The notes under the pieces: model-generated
What the model was told of the DNA's origin: nothing
The model's input: the letters and a program-made list of their open reading frames with translations, nothing else
Databases searched by the model: none
Position numbers and translations under genes: made by a program
Assembly (NCBI GenBank): GCA_964392065.1
Contig: CAYMOG010000004.1
Span: 10,595-74,594, forward strand
Source of the DNA: JASBZA01 sp964392065
Lineage (GTDB): Bacteria > Bacillota > Clostridia > Saccharofermentanales > Fastidiosipilaceae
Length of the DNA: 64,000 bases
Direction of reading: 5' to 3'
Shown here: piece by piece, positions 1 to 9,266 of the stretch
Numbering within the stretch: position 1 is the stretch's first letter
How the letters are laid out: every line of letters starts with the position of its first letter

Positions 1-117
1 CAATCGATTATCACAATAAATAGGACTCTTAATTCCACTTGCCCAGGTAAAAGGCTCATCAGGTCTTAAGAATACCGCTTCAATCTCTAATAATATTTTT
101 GCAATTTTTTCTCTCAT
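1..117 (-). CDS. pyrE: Orotate phosphoribosyltransferase, N-terminal part (runs off left edge)
   Basis: Only the first 39 codons are present. The translation carries the typical PyrE start, with FLRPDEPFTWASG followed by IKSPIYCDNR, the substrate-binding region near the N terminus. PyrE joins orotate to PRPP to give OMP in the cytoplasm. The ATG at 117-115 is preceded by TAAGGAG at good spacing, and the gene starts 10 bases after the pyrF stop, so it is the last visible gene of the pyrimidine operon. The rest of the gene lies outside the window. Confidence 0.88.
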   Translation of the reverse strand, partial: MREKIAKILLEIEAVFLRPDEPFTWASGIKSPIYCDNRL

Positions 118-127
118 TGTATTCTCC

Positions 128-835
128 TTACTCTCCTAAGAAATCTCTTACGCATGTTTCGTAGGCTAAAACCGGATCCTCTGCCTGGGTAATGGGTCGA
201 CCGACAACAATGAAATCGGACCCTGCTTCCCTTGCCTTTGCTGGTGTCATCACACGCTTCTGATCATCTTTTCCAGATTGAGATTCGAAACGGATGCCAG
301 GGGTTACCGTCAAGAATTCTTCACCCACATATTTATGAATACGTTCCGATTCTAAAGGTGAACATACGACTCCATCTAAACCACAATTTGCAGCCGTTTG
401 GGCATAATGCAGCACGACGTCTTCCATAGGCTTATCTATAAGTAAGTCTTCATGTAAGACTTCTTCGTCTGTTGAAGTCAGTTGCGTAACCGCAATTAAT
501 AGAGGTCTTGTGCCATCCGGTCTCATGAGTCCAGCGATAGCTTCTCGCATCATAACGGAGCCTCCGCCTGCATGAAGATTGACCATATCAACATCAAGTT
601 GGGTGAGCACGCGAAATGCGCTCTTCACCGTATTAGGAATATCATGAAGTTTTAAATCCAAGAAAATCTTGTGGCCTCGGCTCTTTATTTCCCGTACGAT
701 ATCCGGACCTACCGCATAAAACAGCTCCATTCCAATTTTCACATAGGGCCTACTCCCCCCTGTAAACTTATCTAAGAAACTTAGACACGCTTCTTTACTT
801 CCGAAATCACACGCTATAATGACATCTTTCTTCAT
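128..835 (-). CDS. pyrF: Orotidine-5'-phosphate decarboxylase
   Basis: Converts OMP to UMP, the last step of de novo UMP synthesis. The 235-residue length is normal for the class I family. The catalytic segment DLKLHDIPNTV is near residues 60-70, and the C-terminal phosphate-binding region reads VTPGIR and later VVGRPIT. It overlaps the end of pyrD by 4 bases, which suggests translational coupling, and is followed closely by pyrE. No missing residues were seen. Confidence 0.95.
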   Translation of the reverse strand: MKKDVIIACDFGSKEACLSFLDKFTGGSRPYVKIGMELFYAVGPDIVREIKSRGHKIFLDLKLHDIPNTVKSAFRVLTQLDVDMVNLHAGGGSVMMREAIAGLMRPDGTRPLLIAVTQLTSTDEEVLHEDLLIDKPMEDVVLHYAQTAANCGLDGVVCSPLESERIHKYVGEEFLTVTPGIRFESQSGKDDQKRVMTPAKAREAGSDFIVVGRPITQAEDPVLAYETCVRDFLGE

Positions 836-1746
836 CGATTTGCACCTCCTATAATATCTTCTAATTTTTCTATCCCCAAATCATTACAGAGGACAGGTAG
901 ACGATCGATAATTTTCTCACAAGCCCAAGGGTCAACCAGATTCGCGGCACCGACTTGGACAGCGGAAGCACCAGCCAACAGCATTTCGATAACATCTTCT
1001 GCGGACGAAATACCTCCCATCCCAATAATTGGAATTTTCACAGCTTGGAAAACATTCCAAACCATACGTAAGGCCAATGGAAAAATCGCAGGCCCCGATA
1101 AACCACCACTAATATTATGTAAGACTGGTTTCCTACGCTTAATATCTATACGCATACCCATGAAAGTATTAATCATAGAAATACCGTCCGCTCCCGCATC
1201 TTCGACTGCCCGGGCCATTTCTGCAATATCTGTCACATTGGGCGAGAGCTTGATGTATATAGGTTTATCTGTTTGCTTCCTGACCGCCTTCGTTACTTGA
1301 GCTGCCAATTTCTTATCCGTACCGAAGCTTATGCCACCACCCTTGACATTCGGGCAACTAATATTCACTTCGATAATGCCTACTAACTCTTCTGCTGCTA
1401 GACGAGCGGTCGTTTTCTCATATTCTTCAATCGAAAATCCACTCACATTAGCGATGACCCATTTACCGAAATGCTCAGCAAGATAAGGTATCTCTGTCCG
1501 AATAACTTCTTCTACACCTGGATTTTGCAATCCTACCGCATTAAGCATTCCACTAGAAGTCTCTGCAATTCTAGGGCAGGGATTACCGAATCTAGGATTT
1601 AATGTCGTACCCTTGAATGAAATGGACCCCAGCTTCCTAATATCATAGAGCTCAGCAAACTCACGGCCAAAGCCGAAGGTACCGCTAGCGGGTATGACGG
1701 GATTATCGAGGGGCAAGTCCCCTAAGTGCACACGTAAATCTACCAT
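832..1746 (-). CDS. pyrD: Dihydroorotate dehydrogenase, catalytic subunit (type 1B)
   Basis: FMN subunit of the heterotetrameric, NAD-linked dihydroorotate dehydrogenase found in Gram-positive bacteria. At 304 residues it has the usual length. Visible signatures are PASGTFGFG near the N terminus, the active-site Cys in NISCPNVKGG, IYIKLSPN, and the flavin phosphate site GMGGISSAEDV plus GASAVQVG. It overlaps pyrK by 7 bases; the partner gene directly upstream confirms the type 1B assignment. Electrons pass through PyrK to NAD. Confidence 0.95.
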   Translation of the reverse strand: MVDLRVHLGDLPLDNPVIPASGTFGFGREFAELYDIRKLGSISFKGTTLNPRFGNPCPRIAETSSGMLNAVGLQNPGVEEVIRTEIPYLAEHFGKWVIANVSGFSIEEYEKTTARLAAEELVGIIEVNISCPNVKGGGISFGTDKKLAAQVTKAVRKQTDKPIYIKLSPNVTDIAEMARAVEDAGADGISMINTFMGMRIDIKRRKPVLHNISGGLSGPAIFPLALRMVWNVFQAVKIPIIGMGGISSAEDVIEMLLAGASAVQVGAANLVDPWACEKIIDRLPVLCNDLGIEKLEDIIGGANR

Positions 1747-2483
1747 AGTATCTCCTCTGCATAGAATATGGGTCCTTCCTTACATACCCGTTTGTAGCCT
1801 CCGCCTCGAACAGGCCAGGAGCATCCCATACAAGCGCCGAAACCACAACCCATGCGCTCTTCAAATGAATATTGACCTGCTGCTAAATTCAGTTGATGGA
1901 TTGCTCGAAGCATAGGAATAGGCCCACAAGAATAAATATAATCTATTTCTGGAATAACCTTATCAAAAAGTGAGGTGACTAGGCCCTCTTCTCCATAACT
2001 ACCATCTACGGTCGTAATATATACGTCCAAGCCTAATTGTTTGAATTCCTCTTCATAGAAAACATCGTCTTTACTCTGGAAGCCTAGGGCTACGACAGGG
2101 TTCATACCATGATTTTGTAGGGCTTTGGCCAAATAGTATAAGGGAGGAACCCCGACGCCTCCGCCAATCAGTACAGGCTTATTGCTCGCTTGAATTTCAA
2201 ATCCATTTCCTAACGGAGCTAAGAGGTCCACCTTCGCCCCGGCTTCTAATTTTGCAAGCACAGCGGTGCCCTGACCTAGAATCTTAAACACTAGGATGAG
2301 CTGTCCGTCTCGGATGTCACAAATAGATATAGGGCGCCGCAAATAAAAACCTTCTATACTAAGATTTACAAACTGTCCTGGCTTAAAAGCGCCCACATCT
2401 TCACGGCCGAATTCTAGAGCCATTTCATAGACGTCTATAGCTATGGCTTTCATGCTTTTAACTTCTACACTATACGCTTTCAC
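1740..2483 (-). CDS. pyrK: Dihydroorotate dehydrogenase electron-transfer subunit
   Basis: FAD and [2Fe-2S] subunit that passes electrons from PyrD to NAD. It is a ferredoxin-reductase fold of 247 residues: an FAD-binding barrel with LRRPISICD, a nucleotide-binding domain with LIGGGVGVPPLYYLA, and a C-terminal cluster site with four cysteines in MGCGFGACMGCSWP and RVCKEG. The start is a GTG immediately after the carB stop, with AGGAGG five bases upstream. It overlaps pyrD. Confidence 0.94.
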   Translation of the reverse strand: MKAYSVEVKSMKAIAIDVYEMALEFGREDVGAFKPGQFVNLSIEGFYLRRPISICDIRDGQLILVFKILGQGTAVLAKLEAGAKVDLLAPLGNGFEIQASNKPVLIGGGVGVPPLYYLAKALQNHGMNPVVALGFQSKDDVFYEEEFKQLGLDVYITTVDGSYGEEGLVTSLFDKVIPEIDYIYSCGPIPMLRAIHQLNLAAGQYSFEERMGCGFGACMGCSWPVRGGGYKRVCKEGPIFYAEEILW

Positions 2484-5400
2484 TTAATCCTCCTCGTCTA
2501 TTGTGGATATGCCAATCGTAATATCTTCTAGTACGTCCAGCAAAACTTCCACTGTCTCTAGAGCTGTAAATATTGTTACATTGTTTTCAACGGCACATCG
2601 TCTGATAATTGCACCATCCGTATTTTGCTCATCGGAATTTGGATTTCGACTATTAATAACATAGCGTACATAGCCCTGACGCAAGGATTCCAGAATTTCA
2701 TCGGATCCTTCTGAAATTTTTCGTTTCACTCGGGTCTTGATACCATGCTCTTTTAGAAACTGAGCCGTTCCCTTGGTAGATTCAATATTAAATCCTAACG
2801 TATAGAAACGTTTCACGAGGGGCAAGGCTCGCTCCTTGTCCTGATCGGCTACCGTTACTAGAAGTGTACCGTAATTGGCCACCTCCATTCCCGAAGCTTG
2901 AAGTGCCTTATATAAGGCGCGATTCAACGAGCGATCATACCCTATAGCTTCTCCCGTGGATTTCATCTCTGGAGAGAGATAAGAGTCTGCTCCGCGGAGT
3001 TTCGCAAAGGAAAAAGCCGGCGCTTTCACATACCAGCGTTTTGGTTGTGGCGGCATAACCATGCCAATACCAAGTGCTCTTAAGCTTTTGCCAAGCATAA
3101 CCTGTGTTGCCATATCTGCAAGGGGGAAACCTGAGGCTTTGGATATAAAAGGTACTGTTCTAGAAGATCTCGGATTAACTTCAATCACATAAACTTCATC
3201 TCTAGAATCTACAATAAATTGAATATTGTAGAGACCCTTGATCCCTATACCTAATCCTAGCTTCACCGTATAGCCAACAATTCTTTCCTTTACTTCTTCG
3301 GAAATATTGAAGGCGGGGAAAACACTTATACTGTCTCCAGAATGAATACCTGTACGTTCGATATGCTGCATGATTCCAGGAATAAACACATCGTTCCCAT
3401 CACAGATTGCATCCACTTCCACTTCTACTCCGCTGATATACTTATCCACCAGAACAGGTTTCTCCACATCCACTTCTACAGCCGTTTGCAAATAGTGGCG
3501 AATAGCCTCTTCAGAATTTACAATTTGCATCGCTCTTCCACCTAGGACGAAACTGGGTCTTACGAGGACAGGATAGCCAATACGTTCTGCAACACGGACG
3601 CCTTCATCAACCGTATGCACGGCTTTACCTATAGGTTGTGGGATGTCTAATGTTTCCATCAGCTTCTCGAAGGAATCTCTATTTTCAGCGCGCTCAATTG
3701 CTTCATTATCCGTACCCATGATCGGAACACCTAGCCGGTCAAGACCAGCACTGAGATTAATAGCGGTTTGTCCTCCTAAACTCACTATAACCCCTATTGG
3801 TTGTTCCTTATCCACCACATGCATGACGTCTTCTAGAGCAAGTGGCTCGAAATAGAGCTTGTCGCCTGTCGAATAGTCCGTCGAAACCGTCTCGGGATTA
3901 TTATTTATAATAATCGCCTCGTAGCCTTCTTCCCTAAGTGTCTGAACCGCATGAACCGTTGAATAATCGAACTCAACACCTTGTCCAATCCTTATGGGAC
4001 CAGACCCTAAAACAATCACTTTTTCTCGGTCTGAAACCTCTAACTCATCCTCTTCTGTATACGTAGAGTAATAATATGGGATATCCGAAGGAAACTCTCC
4101 CGCACATGTATCAATCTTCTTATAGCTTGGCAACACACCCCACGCCTTACGCTTCAAGTAAATTTCAGCTTCTGAAGTGTTAAACACTTTAGCCAAATAA
4201 CGATCTGAAATCCCCATAGACTTCGCGCAGTAAACCGATTCTAGAGTGTAAACAAGCTGTTTTTCTGCCTCTACGATGCGGGCCAAAGCATCAAGAAAGA
4301 ACATATCAATCGCCGTCCTGCCATGCACCGCCATAGCCGTAGATCCCAAACGGTATAATGCCGCAATAGCAAAAATCCTATCATCCGTAGGCTTGGAAAT
4401 ATAATCTAAGAGCTCATCCTCTTCCCAAGAATCAAATCGCGCTAAATAGAGGTGGTCCGCACCAATTTCTAGCGAACGAATACCCTTGAGCAAGGACTCT
4501 TCGAAGCTTCGCCCTATACTCATAACCTCTCCGGTTGCCTTCATCTGCGTAGAAAGCGTATTCTCCGCTGCCTGGAACTTATCGAATGGGAAACGTGGAA
4601 GCTTCGTAACAATATAATCTAAACTTGGCTCAAACGCTGCCGATCTTTCGCCTAAATAAATTTCATCAAGCGTTAGACCCACGGCAATCTTCGCGGATAC
4701 ACGGGCAATAGGATAGCCTGAAGCCTTCGAAGCCAATGCCGAGGACCGTGAAACTCTAGGATTTACCTCAATAAGATAGTACTGGAACGAAGTCGGATCC
4801 AGAGCAAATTGCACGTTACATCCGCCTTCAATTTCCAGTTCCTGAATAATCTTCAAGGCGCTGGAGCGAAGCATGGAAAATTCCTTTAAGCTCAGCGTCT
4901 GGCTAGGCGCAACCACGATAGAATCTCCCGTATGCACGCCCACAGGATCCAAATTCTCCATAGAACATATCGCAAGGGAAGTCCCCTTGTGGTCTCGCAT
5001 AACCTCGAACTCAATTTCCTTAAACCCTTTAATGCTTTTTTCAATTAGCACCTGATGCACAGGTGACAAGTCCAGAGCATGCTTCGCCAGACCAACGAGC
5101 TCCTCTTCTGTATCCGCAAAACCGCCACCAGTCCCCCCTAGGGTAAATGCCGGCCTAACAATAATCGGATAGGTAATGTCATTGGCAATGGCCAAAGCCT
5201 CCTCCACCGTATAAGCCACTTGTGCTGGCAAGGTCGGTTCGCCCAATTCTTCACACAGACTTCTAAAAAGCTCTCTATCCTCTGCCCTATCAATACTACT
5301 TAAGCCAGTACCTAAGAGCTCCACCTGACACTCTTGTAGAATACCTTTCTGTGCCAATTGCAATGCCAAATTCAAACCGGTCTGTCCACCGAAGCTTGGC

Positions 5401-5660
5401 AAAATCGCATCAGGTCTCTCATAGCGAATAATCTTCGCAACATATTCTAAGGTAAGAGGCTCCATATAAACTTTATCGGCCATAGTTGTATCGGTCATGA
5501 TGGTCGCTGGATTAGAATTAATTAATACAACTTCATAGCCCTCCTCCTTGAGCGCTATACATGCTTGAGTACCCGCATAATCAAACTCTGCCGCTTGGCC
5601 AATAATGATAGGACCTGACCCTATGACCAATATTTTACGTATATCCTGTCTCCTAGGCAT
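2484..5660 (-). CDS. carB: Carbamoyl-phosphate synthase large subunit
   Basis: Makes carbamoyl phosphate from bicarbonate, ammonia and two ATP. The protein is 1058 residues, the normal length, with two tandem ATP-grasp halves: the first opens with KILVIGSGPIIIGQAAEFDYAG, split here as KILVIGSGPIIIGQ then AAEFDYAG, and the second with VIVLGSGPIRIGQGVEFDY. The C-terminal allosteric (MGS-like) domain is also present. It overlaps carA by 8 bases. Both ATP-grasp halves look intact, so this subunit should work with free ammonia even if its CarA partner, whose glutaminase is degenerate, cannot supply it. Confidence 0.96.
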   Translation of the reverse strand: MPRRQDIRKILVIGSGPIIIGQAAEFDYAGTQACIALKEEGYEVVLINSNPATIMTDTTMADKVYMEPLTLEYVAKIIRYERPDAILPSFGGQTGLNLALQLAQKGILQECQVELLGTGLSSIDRAEDRELFRSLCEELGEPTLPAQVAYTVEEALAIANDITYPIIVRPAFTLGGTGGGFADTEEELVGLAKHALDLSPVHQVLIEKSIKGFKEIEFEVMRDHKGTSLAICSMENLDPVGVHTGDSIVVAPSQTLSLKEFSMLRSSALKIIQELEIEGGCNVQFALDPTSFQYYLIEVNPRVSRSSALASKASGYPIARVSAKIAVGLTLDEIYLGERSAAFEPSLDYIVTKLPRFPFDKFQAAENTLSTQMKATGEVMSIGRSFEESLLKGIRSLEIGADHLYLARFDSWEEDELLDYISKPTDDRIFAIAALYRLGSTAMAVHGRTAIDMFFLDALARIVEAEKQLVYTLESVYCAKSMGISDRYLAKVFNTSEAEIYLKRKAWGVLPSYKKIDTCAGEFPSDIPYYYSTYTEEDELEVSDREKVIVLGSGPIRIGQGVEFDYSTVHAVQTLREEGYEAIIINNNPETVSTDYSTGDKLYFEPLALEDVMHVVDKEQPIGVIVSLGGQTAINLSAGLDRLGVPIMGTDNEAIERAENRDSFEKLMETLDIPQPIGKAVHTVDEGVRVAERIGYPVLVRPSFVLGGRAMQIVNSEEAIRHYLQTAVEVDVEKPVLVDKYISGVEVEVDAICDGNDVFIPGIMQHIERTGIHSGDSISVFPAFNISEEVKERIVGYTVKLGLGIGIKGLYNIQFIVDSRDEVYVIEVNPRSSRTVPFISKASGFPLADMATQVMLGKSLRALGIGMVMPPQPKRWYVKAPAFSFAKLRGADSYLSPEMKSTGEAIGYDRSLNRALYKALQASGMEVANYGTLLVTVADQDKERALPLVKRFYTLGFNIESTKGTAQFLKEHGIKTRVKRKISEGSDEILESLRQGYVRYVINSRNPNSDEQNTDGAIIRRCAVENNVTIFTALETVEVLLDVLEDITIGISTIDEED

Positions 5661-6642
5661 GGATGGCCTCCTTAATATGTTTCTCTAGAACTTCTTGGCT
5701 CGGCGTAAAGAATAACCCTAGTCTTCGCCCATGCTCTAAACTAAATCCTTCCACAGATTGATCCAAGGTATTACGGTAGAGGACTTCTAAACCAGAAGCC
5801 TCTAGGGCGCTTCCTGTAAGGAAATGGCGATGGCTTTGGCTATAGAAATCCACCTGGCCCGTCTCAACATGCATAACACCATGATTATTACCATAATGCC
5901 CTAAACAATGCATTTCTAAGTCTAAACCCGAAACTTCCGCAAGAAGAACCGCTCCTAAACCTATACCTATGAGCGGAATATGCACGTTCTTAAGACCTTC
6001 AATCTCTTGTCCCTCGGGGCCATCACTTATAAGCATACAATCATAATCTTGCAAAGCTTGTATTTCAGATTTATTAATAATCGTGAGATCAAATGATAGC
6101 TGCCTAAGTTTATCTATGAAACTATAGGTTGCACCCAGATCCACCAGAACGATTTTCGGTCTCTCTAAATTCTCGTAATGTCTACTCTTAACTTCTGGAT
6201 ATTCCAGAGTTTCTACGCTAGCGTCTACCCATTCGTCGTCTTCATCACATAGATAGAACTTCGATAGATTCGTCTTAGCAATATGCTTTTGAATCGCCCG
6301 AGTATCCACGCCATAAATACCAGGGACTCCTGCCTCTTCCATAGCATCACCTAAACTTTTCTCCTGACGAAAATTACTAGGCATAGCATTATATTCATGA
6401 CAAATTAAACCCTGAATTTGAATCCTATCCGATTCCGCATCTTCAGGAATTATGCCATAGGAGCCTAGGATAGGATACGTAAAAAGAACACCTTTGCCAC
6501 ATTTAGCAGGATCTGTAATGATTTCCTGGTATCCCACCATATCTCTATGACATACCACATCCATAAGCACATTTTTACCACTGCCAAAACCTTCACCGAG
6601 AAATACTCGGCCATCTTGGGCAATTAATTTTCTCTTTCCCAT
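5653..6642 (-). CDS. carA: Carbamoyl-phosphate synthase small subunit with dead glutaminase
   Basis: The N-terminal CPSase small-chain domain is recognisable (GYQEIITDP, GIYGVDTRAI), and position between pyrC and carB fits CarA. The C-terminal class I glutaminase domain is degenerate. The usual GICLGHQ nucleophile elbow reads GIGLGAV (residues 226-232): Gly228 replaces the catalytic Cys and Ala231 replaces the His of GHQ. The usual GHPE motif reads FFTPS (311-315), so the catalytic His and Glu are gone as well. At 329 residues it is shorter than usual. By inference it is a structural or allosteric partner of CarB, and carbamoyl phosphate synthesis would depend on ammonia. It overlaps pyrC by 19 and carB by 8 bases. 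Confidence 0.9.
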   Translation of the reverse strand: MGKRKLIAQDGRVFLGEGFGSGKNVLMDVVCHRDMVGYQEIITDPAKCGKGVLFTYPILGSYGIIPEDAESDRIQIQGLICHEYNAMPSNFRQEKSLGDAMEEAGVPGIYGVDTRAIQKHIAKTNLSKFYLCDEDDEWVDASVETLEYPEVKSRHYENLERPKIVLVDLGATYSFIDKLRQLSFDLTIINKSEIQALQDYDCMLISDGPEGQEIEGLKNVHIPLIGIGLGAVLLAEVSGLDLEMHCLGHYGNNHGVMHVETGQVDFYSQSHRHFLTGSALEASGLEVLYRNTLDQSVEGFSLEHGRRLGLFFTPSQEVLEKHIKEAIHA

Positions 6643-7895
6643 ACCTTTTTTCCTTTATATATTGTGCACACAACCTGCCCTTTAAGCGTTTCGCCCGTAA
6701 ATGGACTGGCTTTGCCCATAGACAAGAAATCCTCTTCGGCCACCTTATATTCTGGCAGTAGATCTACCACCACAAGATCTGCAGGAAATCCTTCCTCAAT
6801 TTCGGCTGGAAGCCCGAGAAACTGCCTCGGCCAAACCGACATTTTCTCCACTAAATCTTCTAGACGCATGTGCCCTTTAGCCACTAAACTTGTATAGGAA
6901 GCAGCAAAAGCCGTTTCCAAACCAATGATGCCATTCGCACTGTGAAGAAGCCCTTTAGACTTTTCTTCAGCCGAATGAGGCGCATGATCCGTTGCCAAGG
7001 CATCCACTGTCCCATCCACAAGCCCTGCGATCAGAGCATCTTGATCTTCTTGACCACGAATAGGTGGATTCATCTTGAATCGCCCTTCATCTTGTAAATC
7101 ATTATCCGTAAAATACAAATAGTGAGGAGCCGTTTCACACGTAACCGGTAGGCCTTTGGCCTTCGCCTCCCTCACGAGCGCTACCGTCTCTTTCGTAGAA
7201 ACATGACAAATATGATAAGGTGCCCCAGTCTCTTCCACCAACTTCAAGTCCCTCTCCACCATACGCCACTCCGACTCCGAAGGATTTCCAGGCAGGTGAT
7301 GTTCTCTTGCATAATCACCATCATGAATCACACCGCCTCGCACCAATTCCTCCACCTCACAGTGAGACACAATAGGCTTACCCAGACGTTTCGCTTCCAG
7401 AAATCCTTCCCGCATGAGTTGATTATTTTGCACTCCCCAGCCATCATCTGAGTAGCCAACAACATAAGGAGCCATCTCTTCCATTTCGGCCAAAGCCTCA
7501 CCCTTCTGCGTTTGTGTAATACACGCTAACGGCAAAACATCACACTGGGCATCTTGCTCAATAATATCGAGCTGCTTTTGTAAATTCTCCAAACTATCAG
7601 GCGGCGGATTCAGATTCGGCATACTCACTAGCGTCGTAAATCCACCCTTCAAAGCTGCTCTCGTTTCCGTTTCTATTGTCGCCTTATAGGAATAACCCGG
7701 CTCTCTCAAGTGTACATGGATATCTGCAAACGCCGGAAACACAAAAAAATGGTCCAAGTACAATACTGGACCATCTATATCATCTGTGGAAATCTCCGGA
7801 GAAACAGCAACAACTCTGCCATCATCAATTAATATGTCTAATTGGGAAAACTGCCTGTCTCGAAAAACTTGAGCACCCTTCAATAACGTTTTCAT
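6624..7895 (-). CDS. pyrC: Dihydroorotase
   Basis: Cyclises carbamoyl aspartate to dihydroorotate. The 423-residue length fits class I multifunctional-type dihydroorotases. Metal-site motifs are visible: DIHVHLREPG near residue 60, the histidine in VSHCE, ICHVST, and TDHAPH near residue 305. First gene of the operon; its ATG follows GGGAGG by 8 bases. pyrB (aspartate carbamoyltransferase) and pyrR are not in the window. Confidence 0.95.
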   Translation of the reverse strand: MKTLLKGAQVFRDRQFSQLDILIDDGRVVAVSPEISTDDIDGPVLYLDHFFVFPAFADIHVHLREPGYSYKATIETETRAALKGGFTTLVSMPNLNPPPDSLENLQKQLDIIEQDAQCDVLPLACITQTQKGEALAEMEEMAPYVVGYSDDGWGVQNNQLMREGFLEAKRLGKPIVSHCEVEELVRGGVIHDGDYAREHHLPGNPSESEWRMVERDLKLVEETGAPYHICHVSTKETVALVREAKAKGLPVTCETAPHYLYFTDNDLQDEGRFKMNPPIRGQEDQDALIAGLVDGTVDALATDHAPHSAEEKSKGLLHSANGIIGLETAFAASYTSLVAKGHMRLEDLVEKMSVWPRQFLGLPAEIEEGFPADLVVVDLLPEYKVAEEDFLSMGKASPFTGETLKGQVVCTIYKGKKVWEREN

Positions 7896-7930
7896 CTGTA
7901 TTCCTCCCTATCCTTGGGTTCTACTAATCA

Positions 7931-7968
7931 TTTACTGTGAAGCGTTTCGCCTCCACTGTAAACTTCAC
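7931..7968 (-). promoter_or_regulatory. Paired inverted repeats in the pyr leader
   Basis: Read on the minus strand just before the pyrC ribosome site, GTGAAG and CTTCAC can pair, and so can TTTACAGTG with CACAGTAAA (one A-A mismatch). The two hairpins share bases and cannot form together. Such mutually exclusive folds suit leader control, but I see no U-run after either, so an effect on translation start is as likely as attenuation. Inference only. Confidence 0.35.
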
Positions 7969-8097
7969 GTAGCATAACTTCTGCTCATTAAGCGAAAAGT
8001 TCTTTATCCAAGTTATCTTACTTGATTACTGGCAGATTTTGCAAGAAAATTTTTTGGGGTGCTTGGGCCTGGGGCGGGAGTCCAATAAATCCAGAAC

Positions 8098-8143
8098 AAA
8101 GATCATAGCGCATAAACAGAATCCTACACCTCTCTTGATCTTT
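8098..8143 (-). promoter_or_regulatory. Possible PyrR-binding stem-loop in pyr leader
   Basis: On the minus strand AAAGATCA (8143-8136) can pair with TGATCTTT (8105-8098). The 5' side of the loop reads AGAGAGG, the most conserved part of PyrR-bound anti-antiterminator loops; the segment GATCAAGAGAGGTG matches 11 of 14 positions of the known consensus. No clear factor-independent terminator was found downstream, and the promoter was not identified, so this is a candidate only. Confidence 0.42.
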
Positions 8144-8154
8144 TTCCTTTCATC

Positions 8155-8190
8155 ACTAAAAACTCCCCACGGTAGAACCATGGGGAGTTG
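8155..8190 (-). terminator. Rho-independent terminator after the surface-protein fragment
   Basis: AACTCCCCA pairs with TGGGGAGTT, with additional GGT/ACC pairing inside, at 8161-8189. On the minus strand the stem is followed by TTTTTAG. It sits 28 bases beyond the stop of the C-terminal surface-protein fragment and insulates the pyr operon. Confidence 0.82.
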
Positions 8191-8217
8191 CAAATAAATT
8201 TGCCCTAATAGTGTTTC

Positions 8218-9090
8218 TTAATCTTCTTTCCTCTTAAGTAAAATTCTACTTATCACAGTTGCTAACAACATTAGTGCTATGACTACACCAATACTTTGTA
8301 CATACGAGGTTTCACCTGTCTTCGTTACATCCTCACCCGTATCATTACTTGTAGTGCGAGAAGTAGAGTCATCTACAGCTACGTCACTAGTAGTTCCTGA
8401 GGTCTCATTTAAATCATCAAGACTTAGATTTCCACCTTGGACGAAGAGATATTCTGAGAATGAATCTGTTCGGAAGCGAACGCTTTGGCCAAAGACCTCT
8501 AAAACCTCTATAAACTCATAACGATTTTCTCCCAACACATGAACAATCTGTAATGTACTGTCTAAAGTTTTTTCTAATGTGATGGAAATTTCCAATGGTG
8601 ATGCCGTTTTGCGCAAGCGTTCTCCGTTCGTATCGTAAATAGTGATGTCGTACGCTTCAACTGCTTCTCCTCTGAAGGTTCTGTTAATGCGCTCGATTAT
8701 TACCAACAGTTCTTCTGCAGCATTTCTTGTCCTGACGCTTATATCAGGATTATGTCCTTCCGTAAATCCTCTTAGCTCTACCGTTAAATTATGTGTATTA
8801 GAACTCTCGCTGGAGGTAGATTTGCTTTCTGATGATGTCGAAGTAGTCTCAGAACTCTCACTTTCCGTGGTTCCGGTTGATTGGGTTGTTTCATTAGGAA
8901 TGGTAGGAACGGTTGGAACGGTAGGGACGGTAGGAACAACGATAGGTTTCTCAGTTGTGGAACTTGGTTCGATTATTATAGGTTCTGTAACCGACGGTTA
9001 CGTTTCTGATGGCTCTGTTACTGTTGGATCAGTCTCCGTTGGCTCGGTCTCAGTAGGCTTAGTCTCCGTTGGCTCGGTCTCAGTGGGCTA
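8218..9090 (-). pseudogene. C-terminal fragment of a wall-anchored surface protein
   Basis: The minus strand encodes TEPTET-type repeats (about 8950-9090), a Ser/Thr/Glu and PTVPTVPT linker, a small beta-rich region, then a sorting tail: VTKTGE, a hydrophobic segment (IGVVIALMLLATVI) and KRKED. The frame has no real start: a TAA at 8998-9000 stands where repeat register predicts GAA, and the first possible start after it is a TTG at 8706. The repeats match the last residues (ALETEPTVT) of the phosphoesterase reading frame that resumes near 9754, so this is the severed C terminus of that protein. The tail resembles an LPxTG signal but lacks the usual Leu-Pro. Confidence 0.75.
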
Positions 9091-9097
9091 CGTTAGC

Positions 9098-9112
9098 CAT
9101 ATAGTACGCTCC
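9098..9112 (-). promoter_or_regulatory. Orphan ribosome site and start codon
   Basis: AAAGGAG followed by ATG GCT AAC GTA GCC on the minus strand looks like a genuine gene start. It is cut off after five codons where the TEPT-repeat sequence resumes, and a stop follows at once. This supports the view that the segment was cut out of a longer gene array. Confidence 0.5.
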
Positions 9113-9266
9113 TTTGTCCTTTAAGTGCCTAAGTCCTTAAAGTCCTTTAATTTATTTTGCCCACTAAGTGCTCGCCTTAGCGTTCAATTTTTTATTTTAA
9201 GCCTTTTAGTGACGTGCTTAGGTCATGTCTTGCACTTCGTATTATAGCCTATAAGCTATCTGTGCG

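Noticed and set aside
8991..9123. CRISPR-like or tandem repeat array
   Set aside because: The repeats (24 bp units, two to three copies) encode TEPTET peptide repeats and lack unique spacers of constant length.
8642..9124. Plus-strand frame with VGSVSVGS-type repeats
   Set aside because: It is the antisense of the TEPTET repeats of the surface protein and has no ribosome site; repeats give open frames on both strands.
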